DNA of 64,000 nt from Chryseobacterium camelliae (GTDB taxonomy: Bacteria; Bacteroidota; Bacteroidia; Flavobacteriales; Weeksellaceae). This document shows positions 1-9,804 of this stretch, one piece after another. Numbering within the stretch: the stretch's first letter is position 1; every line of letters starts with the position of its first letter. The stretch lies in assembly GCF_002770595.1 (NCBI RefSeq), contig NZ_CP022986.1, forward strand, positions 4,216,001 to 4,280,000, given 5' to 3'. The notes below the pieces were generated by a model. The model saw nothing but the letters and a program-made list of their open reading frames with translations. It was not told the DNA's origin and did not search any database. The position numbers and the translations under genes were made by a program.

Positions 1-1706
1 TTCATAGGATTCGCGTTAGGATTGGTTTTTTTATTGTTTTGCTTTGTATTTTCCAGCTTCTGGATCTGAGCTTCGATAACGTCGTCTTCAATTTTGGAAA
101 ACAGAAGAGAAGCTTCGTTGATCTGATGTCCGGTTTCTATTAGAACCTGCTTTGTTTCCACATCATTCCAGTCCATTTTTTCAACATTGAACATATTGAG
201 AAGTTTACCTGAACTGAAAGGCATGAATGGTTCACAAAGCTGAGCCAGTGCTACAGCAATCTGAGCTCCTACAAATAAGGAATGTGCAGCCTTTTCAGGG
301 TTATCCTTGATGGTCTTCCAGGGCTCTTCCGTCTGAAGATACTGGTTCCCGAAACGCGCAAGGTTCATCAGGGCAGACAATGCATTCCGGAACTCATAAC
401 GGTTCAGGAATTCTGAAATTTCTTTGGCTGATCTGTTGATTTCCTTTAGTTCAGGAGCATGGACATCACCCTGTGGAATAACACCATCATAATATTTGTG
501 CATCAGAACGGCAACCCGGTTGATGAAGTTCCCGAAAATTCCAACCAGCTCAGAATTATTCTTTGTCTGGAAATCCTTCCAGGTGAAATTATTGTCCTTG
601 GTCTCCGGAGCAGAAGACAGAAGCGCATATCTCAGCACATCCTGCTGTCCCGGAAAATCATCTACATATTCATGTGCCCACACCGCCCAGTTTCTGGAGG
701 TGGAAATCTTGTCGTTCTCAAGGTTCAGGAATTCGAAAGCCGGAACATTGTCGGGCATAATGAAATCACCGTGTGCCTTCATCATCGATGGGAAAATAAT
801 GCAGTGAAAAACAATATTATCCTTTCCGATGAAATGGACCAGGTCGCTTTCCTCGCTTTGCCAGTAGTCTTTCCAGTCTTTTCCGTTTTTCTCTGCCCAC
901 TCTTTGGTAAAGGAAATATACCCGATAGGAGCATCAAACCATACGTACAGCACTTTCCCTTCTGCACCCGGTAGCGGAACCGGAACGCCCCAGTTGAGGT
1001 CACGGGTCATAGCCCTAGGTTTCAGGCCGTCGTTCAGCCAGGACTTTACCTGTCCGTACACATTAGGCTTCCAGTCATCTTTATGGCCTTCGATGATCCA
1101 TTCATTTAAGAAGGTTTCGTATTCATTCAATGGCAGGTACCAGTTTTTCGTTTCCTTAAGGATGGGTACATTTCCGCTGAGCATGGATTTTGGGTTGATG
1201 AGCTCGGAAGGCGACAGGGTAGAACCGCATTTTTCGCACTGATCGCCATAGGCGTTCTCATTGCCGCAATTAGGGCAGGTCCCTACAATATAACGGTCGG
1301 CCAGGAATTCTCCGGCCTGCTCATCAAAATACTGCTCGGAAACTTCTTCTGTGAATTTCCCTTTTTCATACAATACCTTAAAGAATTCCTGGCTGGTTTC
1401 GTAATGTTTCTGAGATGTAGTCCTGGAATATTCATCAAATGAAATTCCTAAATCCGAAAATGATTTTTTAATGATTTCATGATACTTGTCCACGATATCC
1501 TGAGGCGTTACGCCCTCTTTTTTAGCTCTGATGGTGATGGGGATCCCATGCTCATCCGAACCGCATATAAAAGCGACTTCCTTTCCTGATCTTCTCTGAA
1601 ATCTTGCGTAAACATCTGCGGGAATATATACTCCTGCCAGGTGTCCTATATGAACCGGTCCGTTGGCATAAGGCAACGCAGCCGTAATCATTTTTCTGTT
1701 CGACAT
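1..1706 (-). CDS. metG: Methionyl-tRNA synthetase, 3' end outside window
   Basis: Class I aminoacyl-tRNA synthetase that charges tRNA-Met with methionine in the cytoplasm. Reading the minus strand from ATG at 1706 gives [16 protein letters not shown] followed by the HIGH signature ([10 protein letters not shown]). A CPNC...CEKC zinc knuckle lies around residues 145-160, and the KMSKS loop appears as DKISTS, a usual variant in this family. About 568 residues are visible; bacteroidete MetG proteins are near 680, so the missing part is the C-terminal anticodon-binding and tRNA-binding extension. The frame stays open to the window edge. The start is set by the conserved N-terminus and by a -7 promoter element about 23 bases upstream. 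Confidence 0.97.
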   Translation of the reverse strand, partial: MSNRKMITAALPYANGPVHIGHLAGVYIPADVYARFQRRSGKEVAFICGSDEHGIPITIRAKKEGVTPQDIVDKYHEIIKKSFSDLGISFDEYSRTTSQKHYETSQEFFKVLYEKGKFTEEVSEQYFDEQAGEFLADRYIVGTCPNCGNENAYGDQCEKCGSTLSPSELINPKSMLSGNVPILKETKNWYLPLNEYETFLNEWIIEGHKDDWKPNVYGQVKSWLNDGLKPRAMTRDLNWGVPVPLPGAEGKVLYVWFDAPIGYISFTKEWAEKNGKDWKDYWQSEESDLVHFIGKDNIVFHCIIFPSMMKAHGDFIMPDNVPAFEFLNLENDKISTSRNWAVWAHEYVDDFPGQQDVLRYALLSSAPETKDNNFTWKDFQTKNNSELVGIFGNFINRVAVLMHKYYDGVIPQGDVHAPELKEINRSAKEISEFLNRYEFRNALSALMNLARFGNQYLQTEEPWKTIKDNPEKAAHSLFVGAQIAVALAQLCEPFMPFSSGKLLNMFNVEKMDWNDVETKQVLIETGHQINEASLLFSKIEDDVIEAQIQKLENTKQNNKKTNPNANPM

Positions 1707-1728
1707 CTTATCGTATAGTTTTATCGGG

Positions 1729-1736
1729 CAAAGATA
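1729..1736 (-). promoter_or_regulatory. Candidate -7 promoter element of metG
   Basis: On the minus strand this reads TATCTTTG, a full match to the Bacteroidota -7 consensus TAnnTTTG. It lies 23 bases before the metG ATG. No clear TTG is present at the ideal -33 distance, so the upstream half is weak. Confidence 0.55.
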
Positions 1737-1805
1737 AGGAATATCCGCGGAAAATTTATTTCCGGTTTTTGGAGCGTCAGGATGTCCGAATGTTAACTGA
1801 ATGTT

Positions 1806-1837
1806 ACAAATAGTTAAACGACTGTTTAACTATTTGT
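1806..1837. promoter_or_regulatory. 14-bp perfect palindrome, candidate operator for the sus-like operon
   Basis: The left arm ACAAATAGTTAAAC (1806-1819) and right arm GTTTAACTATTTGT (1824-1837) are exact reverse complements around the spacer GACT. No T-run follows, so it does not look like a terminator. It lies about 200 bases before susC. A dimeric regulator site is the simplest reading, but no regulator gene is adjacent and its identity is unknown. Confidence 0.5.
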
Positions 1838-2032
1838 TAAAACAACTTAACTGTTATGTTGTGCATATTTAAATTGATTATTTTGAAAATCAATGTTTTA
1901 ATGTGCATAACTCGTTAAATATATACAAAATTAACTTAATTTAAAATAAAATTACCATCGTTAACTTTTTTTTATAAATTGCAAAAGCTTTAGCTTTTAT
2001 AAAAGAAGAATAAACTATATAAAAAAGATATT

Positions 2033-4756
2033 GTGAAAAAATTTACAACAGTATTAAAAATTGCGCCGGCATTTCTACTCGCCGGCACAATGGTCCATGC
2101 GCAAACAAAGGACTCAGCAACAAAAGAGAAAAAAATTGAAGAGGTGGTGCTAATTGGGTACGGGCGGCAGAAGAAGACGGATTTAACGGGATCCGTAACG
2201 GCAATTTCCGCAAAAGATTTTAATGAAGGAAGTATAAACTCTCCTGAGCAATTAATTCAAGGTAAGACTTCAGGAATTCAGATAACCACCAATGGAGGGG
2301 CTCCAGGTTCAGGATCTACTATCCGAATCAGAGGAGGTGCTTCTTTAAATGCGTCCAATGATCCTTTGATTGTTATTGATGGTGTTCCGGTAGATAATAA
2401 CGGAATCAGTGGAGCTGCGAATCCTCTTGCTTTAATTAACCCCAATGATATTGAAAGCTTCAGTATTCTTAAAGATGCTTCTGCAGCCGCTATTTATGGA
2501 AGCAGAGCTTCAAATGGAGTTATTATTATAACAACGAAAAGAGGAAGCTCCGGGAAATTACGGGCAAATTATAGTACCATTACTTCGGTATATACCAAAA
2601 TGGGAAATATAGATATGCTGTCTGCGGATGCTTTTCGTCAGGTAGTAAGAGACAAGGCAACAGCTCAATATCAAGGTTTGTTGGGAAGTTCAAATACAAA
2701 TTGGCAGGATCAGATTTATCAAACTGCATTAGGTGTTGATAATACGGTTTCTTTATCAGGAGGAATTAAAGCATTGCCATATAGATTGTCACTAGGCTAT
2801 TTCAACCAGGAAGGTATTATAAGGACAAACACTATTGAAAGATCTACGGCATCTTTAAACTTAAATCCAAAGTTTTTTGATAAACATCTTGAAATTAACT
2901 TTAATGTTAAAGGTACCTATGTAGAAAACAGATTTAAGGATGATGGTGCCATTGGTTCTGCTGTTGTATTCGATCCTACTCAATCCGTTTATGATCCCTC
3001 ATTTTCAAACTATGGCGGTTATTGGGAGTGGCTTGATCCTTCAACAGGAAAGCCTAACACCAATGCCACAAAGAATCCTTTATCAATGCTTAATCAGAGA
3101 TGGGATCTGTCTTACGTTAAAAGAGTATTAGGGAATATTCAGTTTGATTATAAATTTCATTTTCTGCCTGAATTGAGGGCTAACCTTAATGTAGGATATG
3201 ATTATAGTGATGCAAACGGAAATACAACGGTATTGCCAACAGCTGCAATTGCTTACTATAATCAGGGGAGCTACAGGAGATATTCTCAGGAAAAGAAAAA
3301 TAAATTACTTGATTTCTACTTTAATTATCTAAAAACTTTTGAGTCTATAAGGTCAACCGTTGATCTTACTGTTGGGTATTCTTATCAGGACTGGCAGAGA
3401 TCAGAGCCTTTTGCACCGACAGTATATGGTACTGGAGTATCAAATCCGGCAAGTGGAAACGATTTCTTCACTCAGAACACTATAATTTCTTATTTCGGGA
3501 GATTAAATTATACTTTCAATAATAAGTATCTTTTGACAGCTTCATTAAGAAGAGATGGATCTTCCCGTTTCAGCGAAGAAAACAGAATAGGTTATTTTCC
3601 TTCAGTGGCACTTGCCTGGAGAATTGATCAGGAAAATTTCCTGAAAGATTCCAAGACAATTTCTACTTTGAAGTTGAGAGCAGGATGGGGAGAGACAGGT
3701 CAACAGGAACTTAATTTAGGAGATTATCCGTATCTGGCTAGATATATACTATCTGATAGTGGAGCACAATACCAATTGGGAAATCAGTTCTACAATACTT
3801 ACAGAGCGCAGGGATATGACAAAAACCTTAAATGGGAAACTACTGTGACAAAAAATTTAGGTCTTGATTTTGGATTTCTGAATGACCGGATCAACGGTAC
3901 TATTGACGTTTATGAAAAAGAATCAAAGGATCTGATCAGTTTTATTCCCGTGCCTGCGTTATCTAACCTTACTAACTATTTGCTAACTAACGTTGGAGAC
4001 ATGCGGAACCGTGGTATCGAGGCTAATATCAATGTTAAGGCAGTTGATACAGAAAATTTTAAATGGGAGTTTAACGTAAATGCTACTCATTTCAGGTCGG
4101 AAATTACTAATCTGAACTCAAGCCAGACATTAGTTAATACCATAGGAGGAGCTACCGGTACTACAATACAGGTAAATACAGAAGGATATCAACCAAATTC
4201 ATTCTATGTTTACCAACAGGTATATGATAATAATGGTAAACCCATTGAAGGCGTATATGTTGACAGAAACGGTGACGGTATTATTAATACGGATGATCTA
4301 TACAGATATAAATCTCCTGCTCCTGATGTTTTATTAGGTTTCTCGTCTAAATTTAATTTTAAAAACTGGGATTTAGGATTTACTATGAGGGCAAGCATTG
4401 GAAATTATGTATATAATAATGTTGCATCTCAGTATGGTACAGAGCAGGCTATTACTTTGAATAACTATCTTCAGAATATTCACAGCAGTTACCTTGAAAC
4501 CGGTTTTAAGCGTACGCAGCTTTTATCAGACTATTATGTTGAGAATGCTTCTTTCGTAAGAATGGACAATATCAATTTAGGATATAATTTCCCAAGATTT
4601 ATAAAAGATTCAAAACTAAGAATTTTCGGTTCTGTTCAGAATGCATTTATCATTACAAAGTATAGTGGTTTAGATCCTGAAGTTTTCAACGGAATAGATA
4701 ATAATCTATATCAGAGACCTAGAGTGTATTCATTAGGATTTAACTTTCAATTTTAA
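2033..4756 (+). CDS. susC: SusC-like TonB-dependent outer-membrane receptor
   Basis: Outer-membrane channel that imports glycans with a SusD lid, powered by TonB. A signal peptide (about residues 1-24, ending VHAQ) is followed by KIEEVVLIGYGRQKKTDLTGSV, split here as the TonB box KIEEVVLIGYG and plug start. The plug continues with LIQGKTSGIQI, RIRGGASLN and DPLIVIDGVP, and the rest is a beta-barrel ending in FNFQF, a typical outer-membrane terminal aromatic. At 907 residues it is shorter than most SusC proteins because the N-terminal carboxypeptidase-regulatory-like domain is absent. The start is GTG at 2033, chosen because it gives a complete signal peptide. SusD follows after 12 bases. Starch as substrate is inferred from the GH97 and GH13 genes nearby. 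Confidence 0.93.
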   Translation: MKKFTTVLKIAPAFLLAGTMVHAQTKDSATKEKKIEEVVLIGYGRQKKTDLTGSVTAISAKDFNEGSINSPEQLIQGKTSGIQITTNGGAPGSGSTIRIRGGASLNASNDPLIVIDGVPVDNNGISGAANPLALINPNDIESFSILKDASAAAIYGSRASNGVIIITTKRGSSGKLRANYSTITSVYTKMGNIDMLSADAFRQVVRDKATAQYQGLLGSSNTNWQDQIYQTALGVDNTVSLSGGIKALPYRLSLGYFNQEGIIRTNTIERSTASLNLNPKFFDKHLEINFNVKGTYVENRFKDDGAIGSAVVFDPTQSVYDPSFSNYGGYWEWLDPSTGKPNTNATKNPLSMLNQRWDLSYVKRVLGNIQFDYKFHFLPELRANLNVGYDYSDANGNTTVLPTAAIAYYNQGSYRRYSQEKKNKLLDFYFNYLKTFESIRSTVDLTVGYSYQDWQRSEPFAPTVYGTGVSNPASGNDFFTQNTIISYFGRLNYTFNNKYLLTASLRRDGSSRFSEENRIGYFPSVALAWRIDQENFLKDSKTISTLKLRAGWGETGQQELNLGDYPYLARYILSDSGAQYQLGNQFYNTYRAQGYDKNLKWETTVTKNLGLDFGFLNDRINGTIDVYEKESKDLISFIPVPALSNLTNYLLTNVGDMRNRGIEANINVKAVDTENFKWEFNVNATHFRSEITNLNSSQTLVNTIGGATGTTIQVNTEGYQPNSFYVYQQVYDNNGKPIEGVYVDRNGDGIINTDDLYRYKSPAPDVLLGFSSKFNFKNWDLGFTMRASIGNYVYNNVASQYGTEQAITLNNYLQNIHSSYLETGFKRTQLLSDYYVENASFVRMDNINLGYNFPRFIKDSKLRIFGSVQNAFIITKYSGLDPEVFNGIDNNLYQRPRVYSLGFNFQF

Positions 4757-4768
4757 TTAAGAATTATC

Positions 4769-6361
4769 ATGACATTTAAATATATTAATAAGACAATTTT
4801 TGCAGCGGGTTTAACGGCCGTTTTATTTCTTACTTCTTGTGAGAATGACCTGGACAGAATGCCTCAGACAGAAGTTACTTCAGCATCAGTATATGCTGAT
4901 TTCAATAACTATAAAAATGTTCTGGCTAAAATATATGCAGGCCTTGCCATGAGTGGTCAGAACGGCGGAGATGGTAATCCTGATATCAGCGGTATTGACG
5001 GTGGTACATCAAATTATATACGACAGTATTTCCAATTACAGGAATTGCCTACTGACGAAGCAGTAATAGCATGGGGAGATGGATCGCTTCCTGATTTGCA
5101 TAATATGACCTGGTCTTCAAGCAATGAATTTATTGCCGCACTGTATTATCGAATCTATTATCAGGTTGGGCTTGCTAATGAGTTTATAAGAGAAACAACT
5201 GATGAAAAATTAGCTTCCAGAAATATTTCAGGTGCCAATGCGGAAGAAGCAAGAGCATTCAGAAATGAAGCTCGCTTTATGAGAGCACTTAGTTATTCAC
5301 ATGCCATAGATCTTTTTGGAAACGGACCTTTTTCTACCGAAGCTGACGAAGTGGGTATTAAACCCCCAAGAAGAATTGATCGCAAAGAATTATTTACTTA
5401 TGTAGAAACTGAACTAAAAGATCTTGAGGGCTTACTAAAAAATCCTAGAACAAATGAATATGGACGTGCAGACAAAGCTGCTGTCTGGATGCTGCTTGCT
5501 AAACTTTATCTGAATGCAGAAGTTTATACTGGGCAGTCAAGATATTCTGATGCAAGAATATATGCAGAAAAAGTTATTAATGCAGGATACTCTTTAAAAG
5601 CAAATTACGGCGAATTATTTTTAGCCGATAATAACCTGGATAACAATGAAACAATATTCGCCGTGAACTATGATGGGCTGAATACGAGAACATTCGGAGG
5701 AACTACGTATATCATACATGCCAGTACCGGAGGATCCATGAATCCTGCACAGTTTGGAATTAACAGCGGTTGGGGAGGATTACGAAGTACAAAAAATATT
5801 GCTGCTTTATTTCCTACTACAGATGGCTCTACCGATAAACGAGGAAACTTCTATACGAGTGGGCAGAATCTGGAAATTAATAATGTAGGTACTTTTACGG
5901 ATGGATATCCTATTATTAAGTTTAAAAACATTAAACGAAACGGGCAGCCTGGCTCAGATGCTGCAGGAGATTTCGTAGATACGGATTTTCCAATGTTTAG
6001 GCTTGCGGAAGCTTATCTTATTTATGCCGAAGCCGTTTTACGTGGGGGTGGTGGAAGTAATGCAACTGCTATTCAATACATTAATTTATTAAGACAGAGA
6101 GCCTATGGTAATGCATCAGGAAATGTGACATCGATTAATTTAGATTTTATTTTAGATGAGAGGGCTCGAGAATTATCTTGGGAAGCAGTGCGAAGAACAG
6201 ACCTTATTAGGTTTGGAAAATTCACAGCAGGAAGTTACTTATGGCCATTTAAAGGTGGTGTTAAAGATGGTAAGGGAGTTGAAGATTTCAGAAAGCTATA
6301 TCCTATTCCTGCAAGTGATCTTAATGCAAATCCAAACCTAGTTCAAAATCCTGGCTATTAA
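4769..6361 (+). CDS. susD: SusD-like surface glycan-binding lipoprotein
   Basis: Surface lipoprotein that caps the SusC channel and binds oligosaccharide. The lipobox is in LFLTSCEND (Cys about residue 24). SusD-family features include DRMPQTEVTSASVYADF near the N-terminus, the helical segment EARFMRALSYSHAIDLFG, and the C-terminal ELSWEAVRRTDLIRFGKF and LYPIPASDLNANPNLVQNPGY. The length of 530 residues is usual. It is translated in the same operon as susC and the SusE-like gene (19-base gap). The VEDFRKLYPIP ending is a common family hallmark. Substrate specificity cannot be read from sequence, but the neighbours suggest alpha-glucans. Confidence 0.95.
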   Translation: MTFKYINKTIFAAGLTAVLFLTSCENDLDRMPQTEVTSASVYADFNNYKNVLAKIYAGLAMSGQNGGDGNPDISGIDGGTSNYIRQYFQLQELPTDEAVIAWGDGSLPDLHNMTWSSSNEFIAALYYRIYYQVGLANEFIRETTDEKLASRNISGANAEEARAFRNEARFMRALSYSHAIDLFGNGPFSTEADEVGIKPPRRIDRKELFTYVETELKDLEGLLKNPRTNEYGRADKAAVWMLLAKLYLNAEVYTGQSRYSDARIYAEKVINAGYSLKANYGELFLADNNLDNNETIFAVNYDGLNTRTFGGTTYIIHASTGGSMNPAQFGINSGWGGLRSTKNIAALFPTTDGSTDKRGNFYTSGQNLEINNVGTFTDGYPIIKFKNIKRNGQPGSDAAGDFVDTDFPMFRLAEAYLIYAEAVLRGGGGSNATAIQYINLLRQRAYGNASGNVTSINLDFILDERARELSWEAVRRTDLIRFGKFTAGSYLWPFKGGVKDGKGVEDFRKLYPIPASDLNANPNLVQNPGY

Positions 6362-6380
6362 TTTTTAATATACCCTAAAA

Positions 6381-7460
6381 ATGAAACATTTACTTAAAAT
6401 ATTTACTCTTGCACTGATTGGCTTTCTAGTGATTTCATGTGAGAAAGACGAAGATCAGGCAGTTCTTGGGCAAGGTACAGACCCTGTGATTTCTGCAAAT
6501 AAAACAACTATAGTTCTTTCAAGCAGTACTACAGCTAGTGAAGCTGTAGCTTTTAGCTGGGCAAATTCGGACTACGGTGTCAGTGTTCAGTTGACCAACC
6601 AACTGGAAGTAGCTAAAAAAGGAACTAATTTTAACGGTGCTAAAACAATAGACGTCATTAATGGTGCAAAAGTCTATAGTATGATGGGTGCTGATCTAAA
6701 CAATCTTATCCTCTCTATGGGGGTAACTACAGCCACTGCTACTGCTATAGAAGTAAGATTGAAATCTTCAGTGGCCGGCAGGACCCGTTATTCTAATACG
6801 GTTTCATTAACAGTAACGCCATTCATTAACGGTCCGGTGTATACATTTACAGACCTATACCTCATCGGTGATGCTACCGCAGGAGCATGGGACAACCTGG
6901 CAACCAATACCAAAATCTATCCGCTTGTGAAAACTACGACGGCGGGTACCTATACTTATACCGGATATTTTGCACAGGGAGGATTCAAGATCATTAAAAC
7001 TCCTGGTAGCTGGACTACCCAATATGGTGCTGGAAGTTCGGCAGGAGTGCTGGATACCAGCGGAGGCTCAGGGAATATTTCAGTGGCTGCAGCAGGGTAT
7101 TATAAGCTTACTGTGAATACATCTGCTCTTACCTATACTTTTGTGCCGGTGGCAGCACCAACGGCTACTTATACTTCGATTTCCATGATCGGGCCTGCAG
7201 CAGGAGGATGGAGCACTGATCTTGACCTTCAGAAATCAACTTTTGATCCGCATGTATGGACCAAGAAAAACGTGATGCTGAGCTCAGGTGAATTTAAATT
7301 CAGGGCTAACCATGACTGGGGAACCAGCTGGGGCGTAGCACAGGAATTTTTCGGGACTGCTGCATTAGGCGGAGCCAATATCCCTTTAACCACAACATTC
7401 CATTATGATGTTTACTTTAATGATGCTACAGGGGATTATTCTCTGATTCCGGTGAATTAA
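6381..7460 (+). CDS. SusE/SusF-like starch-binding outer-membrane lipoprotein
   Basis: The lipobox is in LVISCEKDED (Cys about residue 20), so the mature protein is lipid-anchored. Residues about 35-145 resemble the SusE N-terminal domain. Two SusF-like carbohydrate-binding modules follow: one begins FTDLYLIGDATAGAWDN and one begins YTSISMIGPAAGGWSTD. Each carries the W/G-rich pattern and a FKIIKTPGSW or FKFRANHDWG strand typical of starch-binding repeats. It is the third gene of the susC operon and is followed by a strong terminator. The role inferred is holding starch at the cell surface for hydrolysis and import. Confidence 0.88.
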   Translation: MKHLLKIFTLALIGFLVISCEKDEDQAVLGQGTDPVISANKTTIVLSSSTTASEAVAFSWANSDYGVSVQLTNQLEVAKKGTNFNGAKTIDVINGAKVYSMMGADLNNLILSMGVTTATATAIEVRLKSSVAGRTRYSNTVSLTVTPFINGPVYTFTDLYLIGDATAGAWDNLATNTKIYPLVKTTTAGTYTYTGYFAQGGFKIIKTPGSWTTQYGAGSSAGVLDTSGGSGNISVAAAGYYKLTVNTSALTYTFVPVAAPTATYTSISMIGPAAGGWSTDLDLQKSTFDPHVWTKKNVMLSSGEFKFRANHDWGTSWGVAQEFFGTAALGGANIPLTTTFHYDVYFNDATGDYSLIPVN

Positions 7461-7500
7461 CAGTAAATATGAATAATAAATAACATAGAATACTTAGGGA

Positions 7501-7530
7501 AAAGTGTTGCTTTTCGGCAGCACTTTTTTT
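7501..7530 (+). terminator. Rho-independent terminator after the susCDE genes
   Basis: A 10-bp stem, AAAGTGTTGC / GCAGCACTTT with one G-T pair, has loop TTTTCG and runs into a T-tract. It separates the susCDE genes from the GH97 gene, which may therefore have its own promoter or depend on read-through. Confidence 0.85.
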
Positions 7531-7556
7531 ATTTTTAAAGCGTATAAATAGTCATT

Positions 7557-9713
7557 ATGAAGAAAATTACGATGGGAGCAGTATTGTTCTCGATGATGTT
7601 TGCAGGCGTTCATGCCCAGACCTTACAATCGCCGGACGGGAAGTTTGAAATGAACTTCCAGCTGAAGCAGGGAATCCCGTATTATAACCTGAAGTACAAT
7701 GGAGCAGTGGTCGTGGAAGACTCAAAGCTGGGGTTAAGGTTGTTTAAAGATACCGCTATTAAGTTTGCCTCTGAAATTGCGAAGCCGGAAGATGCAAAAT
7801 TCGATCTGAATAATGGGTTTACCAAAAAAGCTGAGAACCGGGATTCCAAAAATGAAACCTGGCAGCCGGTACTGGGTGAGAAGAAAAGCTACATCAACCA
7901 TTATAATGAACTGGCGGTTACCCTGCACCAGGATGCGACTGACCGGGATATAGTGGTTAAATTCAGGCTGTTCAATGACGGGTTGGGATTCAGGTATGAA
8001 TTTCCGGAGCAGAAGAACCTGAATTATTTTGTAATCCGTGAAGAAGATTCTGAAATCGATTTCCCAACCGATATGAAAGCCTGGTGGATTGCCGCCGATT
8101 ATGATTCCCAGGAATACCAGCCGCAGACCACTAAAATTTCTGAAATCCCGGCAAGATGGCCGAATTCTTTCGACAGTAATGCATCACAGCAAATGGTACA
8201 GAATGCGGTACAATCGCCTTTGATGTTGAAAAAAGAAGGTAAAGATCCATTATATGTGAATCTTGGAGAGGCTGCAGTTTTAGATTATCCGGCTTCCAAC
8301 CTTGAAGTGGATGCCGTGAATTTCAAATTCAAAACCCATTTGACGCCAGACAGACAGGGAGCTAAGGGGTACATGCAGACGTCAACCGTATCGCCGTGGA
8401 GAACGATTATCGTTTCCCCAAAAGCAGAAGAAGTGCTGGCCTCCAAAATGATGTTCAACCTGAACGAACCGACGAAATACAAGGATACTTCCTACATCCA
8501 TCCTACGAAATACATGGGTGTATGGTGGGAAATGATCATCGGGAAATCCCAATGGGCATATTCTACCGCAGAGAATGTCCATATCGGGGAAACCGATTTC
8601 AGCAAGCTGACGCCGAACGGAAAACATGCGGCCAACAATACGAAAGTGAAAGAATACATTGACTTCGCGGCGGCTAATGGTTTCGGCGGCCTTCTGATCG
8701 AAGGATGGAATGTAGGCTGGGAAGACTGGTTCGGCCACTCTAAAGAATTTGTTTTCGATTTCATCACCCCATATCCCGATTTCGATCTTACAATGCTTAA
8801 TGACTATGCCCATTCCAAAGGCATTAAGCTGATCATGCACCACGAAACTTCCGGTTCTGCAACCAATTATGAGCGGTGGGCGGATAAAGCATTCAAACTG
8901 ATGAACGATTATGGCTATGATGCTGTAAAAACCGGCTATGTAGGTGATATTATCCCGAGAGGAGAGCACCACTATTCCCAGTGGACCATCAATCATTTCT
9001 ACAGGATTGCCCAAAAGGCCAATGAATATAAAATCATGGTGAATTCCCATGAATCCGTTCGTCCGGGCGGGGAGAGCAGGACATATCCGAACTGGATCTC
9101 AGCCGAAGCTGCCAGAGGAACCGAATTTGAAGCCTTTGCCGGAAACAATCCGGATCATCAGACCATTCTTCCATTCACCAGATGGATGGGCGGACCGATG
9201 GATTATACACCTGGAATTTTCCAGACGAAGCTGGATTATTATTTCCCTGGAGACAAACGTTTTGTGAAGACTACTCTTGCCAAACAGCTGGCTCTGTATG
9301 TGGTGATGTACATGCCGCTCCAGATGGCTGCAGATTTACCGGAAAACTATCAGAAGCATATGGATGCTTTCCAGTTCATCAAAGATGTGGCTGCAGACTG
9401 GGATGATACAAAGATTTTATCCGCCGAACCGGGCGATTATATCATCACCGCCAGGAAGGCAAAAGGCACGGAGAACTGGTTTGTAGGCGGAATCACCGAT
9501 GAGAACAGGCGGGATTATACGGTTGATTTCTCATTCCTGGACAAAGGCAGGAAATATGAAGTAACGGTATATGAAGACGGTAAAGACGCAGACTACATCA
9601 ATAATCCGCAAAGCTACCATATTTATAAAAAGACGGTTACCAGCAAATCGAAAATTAAAATCAATATGGCAAGAAGCGGTGGTTTTGCTATATCGATTAA
9701 AGTGATAAAGTAA
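7557..9713 (+). CDS. susB: GH97 alpha-glucosidase, SusB-like
   Basis: Periplasmic glucoside hydrolase that releases glucose from maltodextrins. A signal peptide (residues about 1-20, ending HAQ) precedes the GH97 N-terminal beta-sandwich, TIM barrel and C-terminal domain; the length of 718 is typical. Glu430 (HHETSG), Glu499 (NSHES), Glu517 and Glu523 (EAARGTEFE) have the same mutual spacing as SusB Glu439, Glu508, Glu526 and Glu532, recalled from the SusB structure. Glu186 probably corresponds to SusB Glu194. This points to the calcium-dependent inverting subgroup, not the retaining alpha-galactosidase-like one. ATG at 7557 gives a complete signal peptide. It lies between the susCDE genes and the RiPP-like operon; a GH13 amylase follows further downstream. 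Confidence 0.94.
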   Translation: MKKITMGAVLFSMMFAGVHAQTLQSPDGKFEMNFQLKQGIPYYNLKYNGAVVVEDSKLGLRLFKDTAIKFASEIAKPEDAKFDLNNGFTKKAENRDSKNETWQPVLGEKKSYINHYNELAVTLHQDATDRDIVVKFRLFNDGLGFRYEFPEQKNLNYFVIREEDSEIDFPTDMKAWWIAADYDSQEYQPQTTKISEIPARWPNSFDSNASQQMVQNAVQSPLMLKKEGKDPLYVNLGEAAVLDYPASNLEVDAVNFKFKTHLTPDRQGAKGYMQTSTVSPWRTIIVSPKAEEVLASKMMFNLNEPTKYKDTSYIHPTKYMGVWWEMIIGKSQWAYSTAENVHIGETDFSKLTPNGKHAANNTKVKEYIDFAAANGFGGLLIEGWNVGWEDWFGHSKEFVFDFITPYPDFDLTMLNDYAHSKGIKLIMHHETSGSATNYERWADKAFKLMNDYGYDAVKTGYVGDIIPRGEHHYSQWTINHFYRIAQKANEYKIMVNSHESVRPGGESRTYPNWISAEAARGTEFEAFAGNNPDHQTILPFTRWMGGPMDYTPGIFQTKLDYYFPGDKRFVKTTLAKQLALYVVMYMPLQMAADLPENYQKHMDAFQFIKDVAADWDDTKILSAEPGDYIITARKAKGTENWFVGGITDENRRDYTVDFSFLDKGRKYEVTVYEDGKDADYINNPQSYHIYKKTVTSKSKIKINMARSGGFAISIKVIK

Positions 9714-9757
9714 ATAATTTTTAATAGAAAATATTTTTTCTTATGAATTTAATTTTC

Positions 9758-9765
9758 TATATTTG
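9758..9765 (+). promoter_or_regulatory. Candidate -7 promoter element of the RiPP-like operon
   Basis: TATATTTG is an exact match to TAnnTTTG and lies 39 bases before the precursor ATG. The region around it is strongly AT-rich. A T-rich stretch at 9733-9739 takes the place of a clear -33 TTG, so strength is uncertain. Confidence 0.55.
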
Positions 9766-9804
9766 GTGAGATAATTAAATTAATAACTCATTAAATTCAT
9801 TTTT

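Larger units (their letters stand above)
1707..2032. other. Divergent intergenic region, metG / susC
   Basis: This 326-base gap carries the metG promoter on one side and the control region of the susC operon on the other. It becomes very AT-rich towards susC. It contains the long palindrome at 1806-1837 and a smaller inverted repeat, AAAAGC-TTTA-GCTTTT, near 1983-1998. A weak plus-strand promoter candidate is TTG at 1859-1861 with TTATTTTG at 1878-1885, which has one base too few between TA and TTTG. No ORF with gene-like features was seen. Confidence 0.6.

Noticed and set aside
8382-9050. Long open frame on minus (222 codons) inside the GH97 gene
   Set aside because: It is antisense to a fully conserved GH97 catalytic domain and its translation shows no family features.
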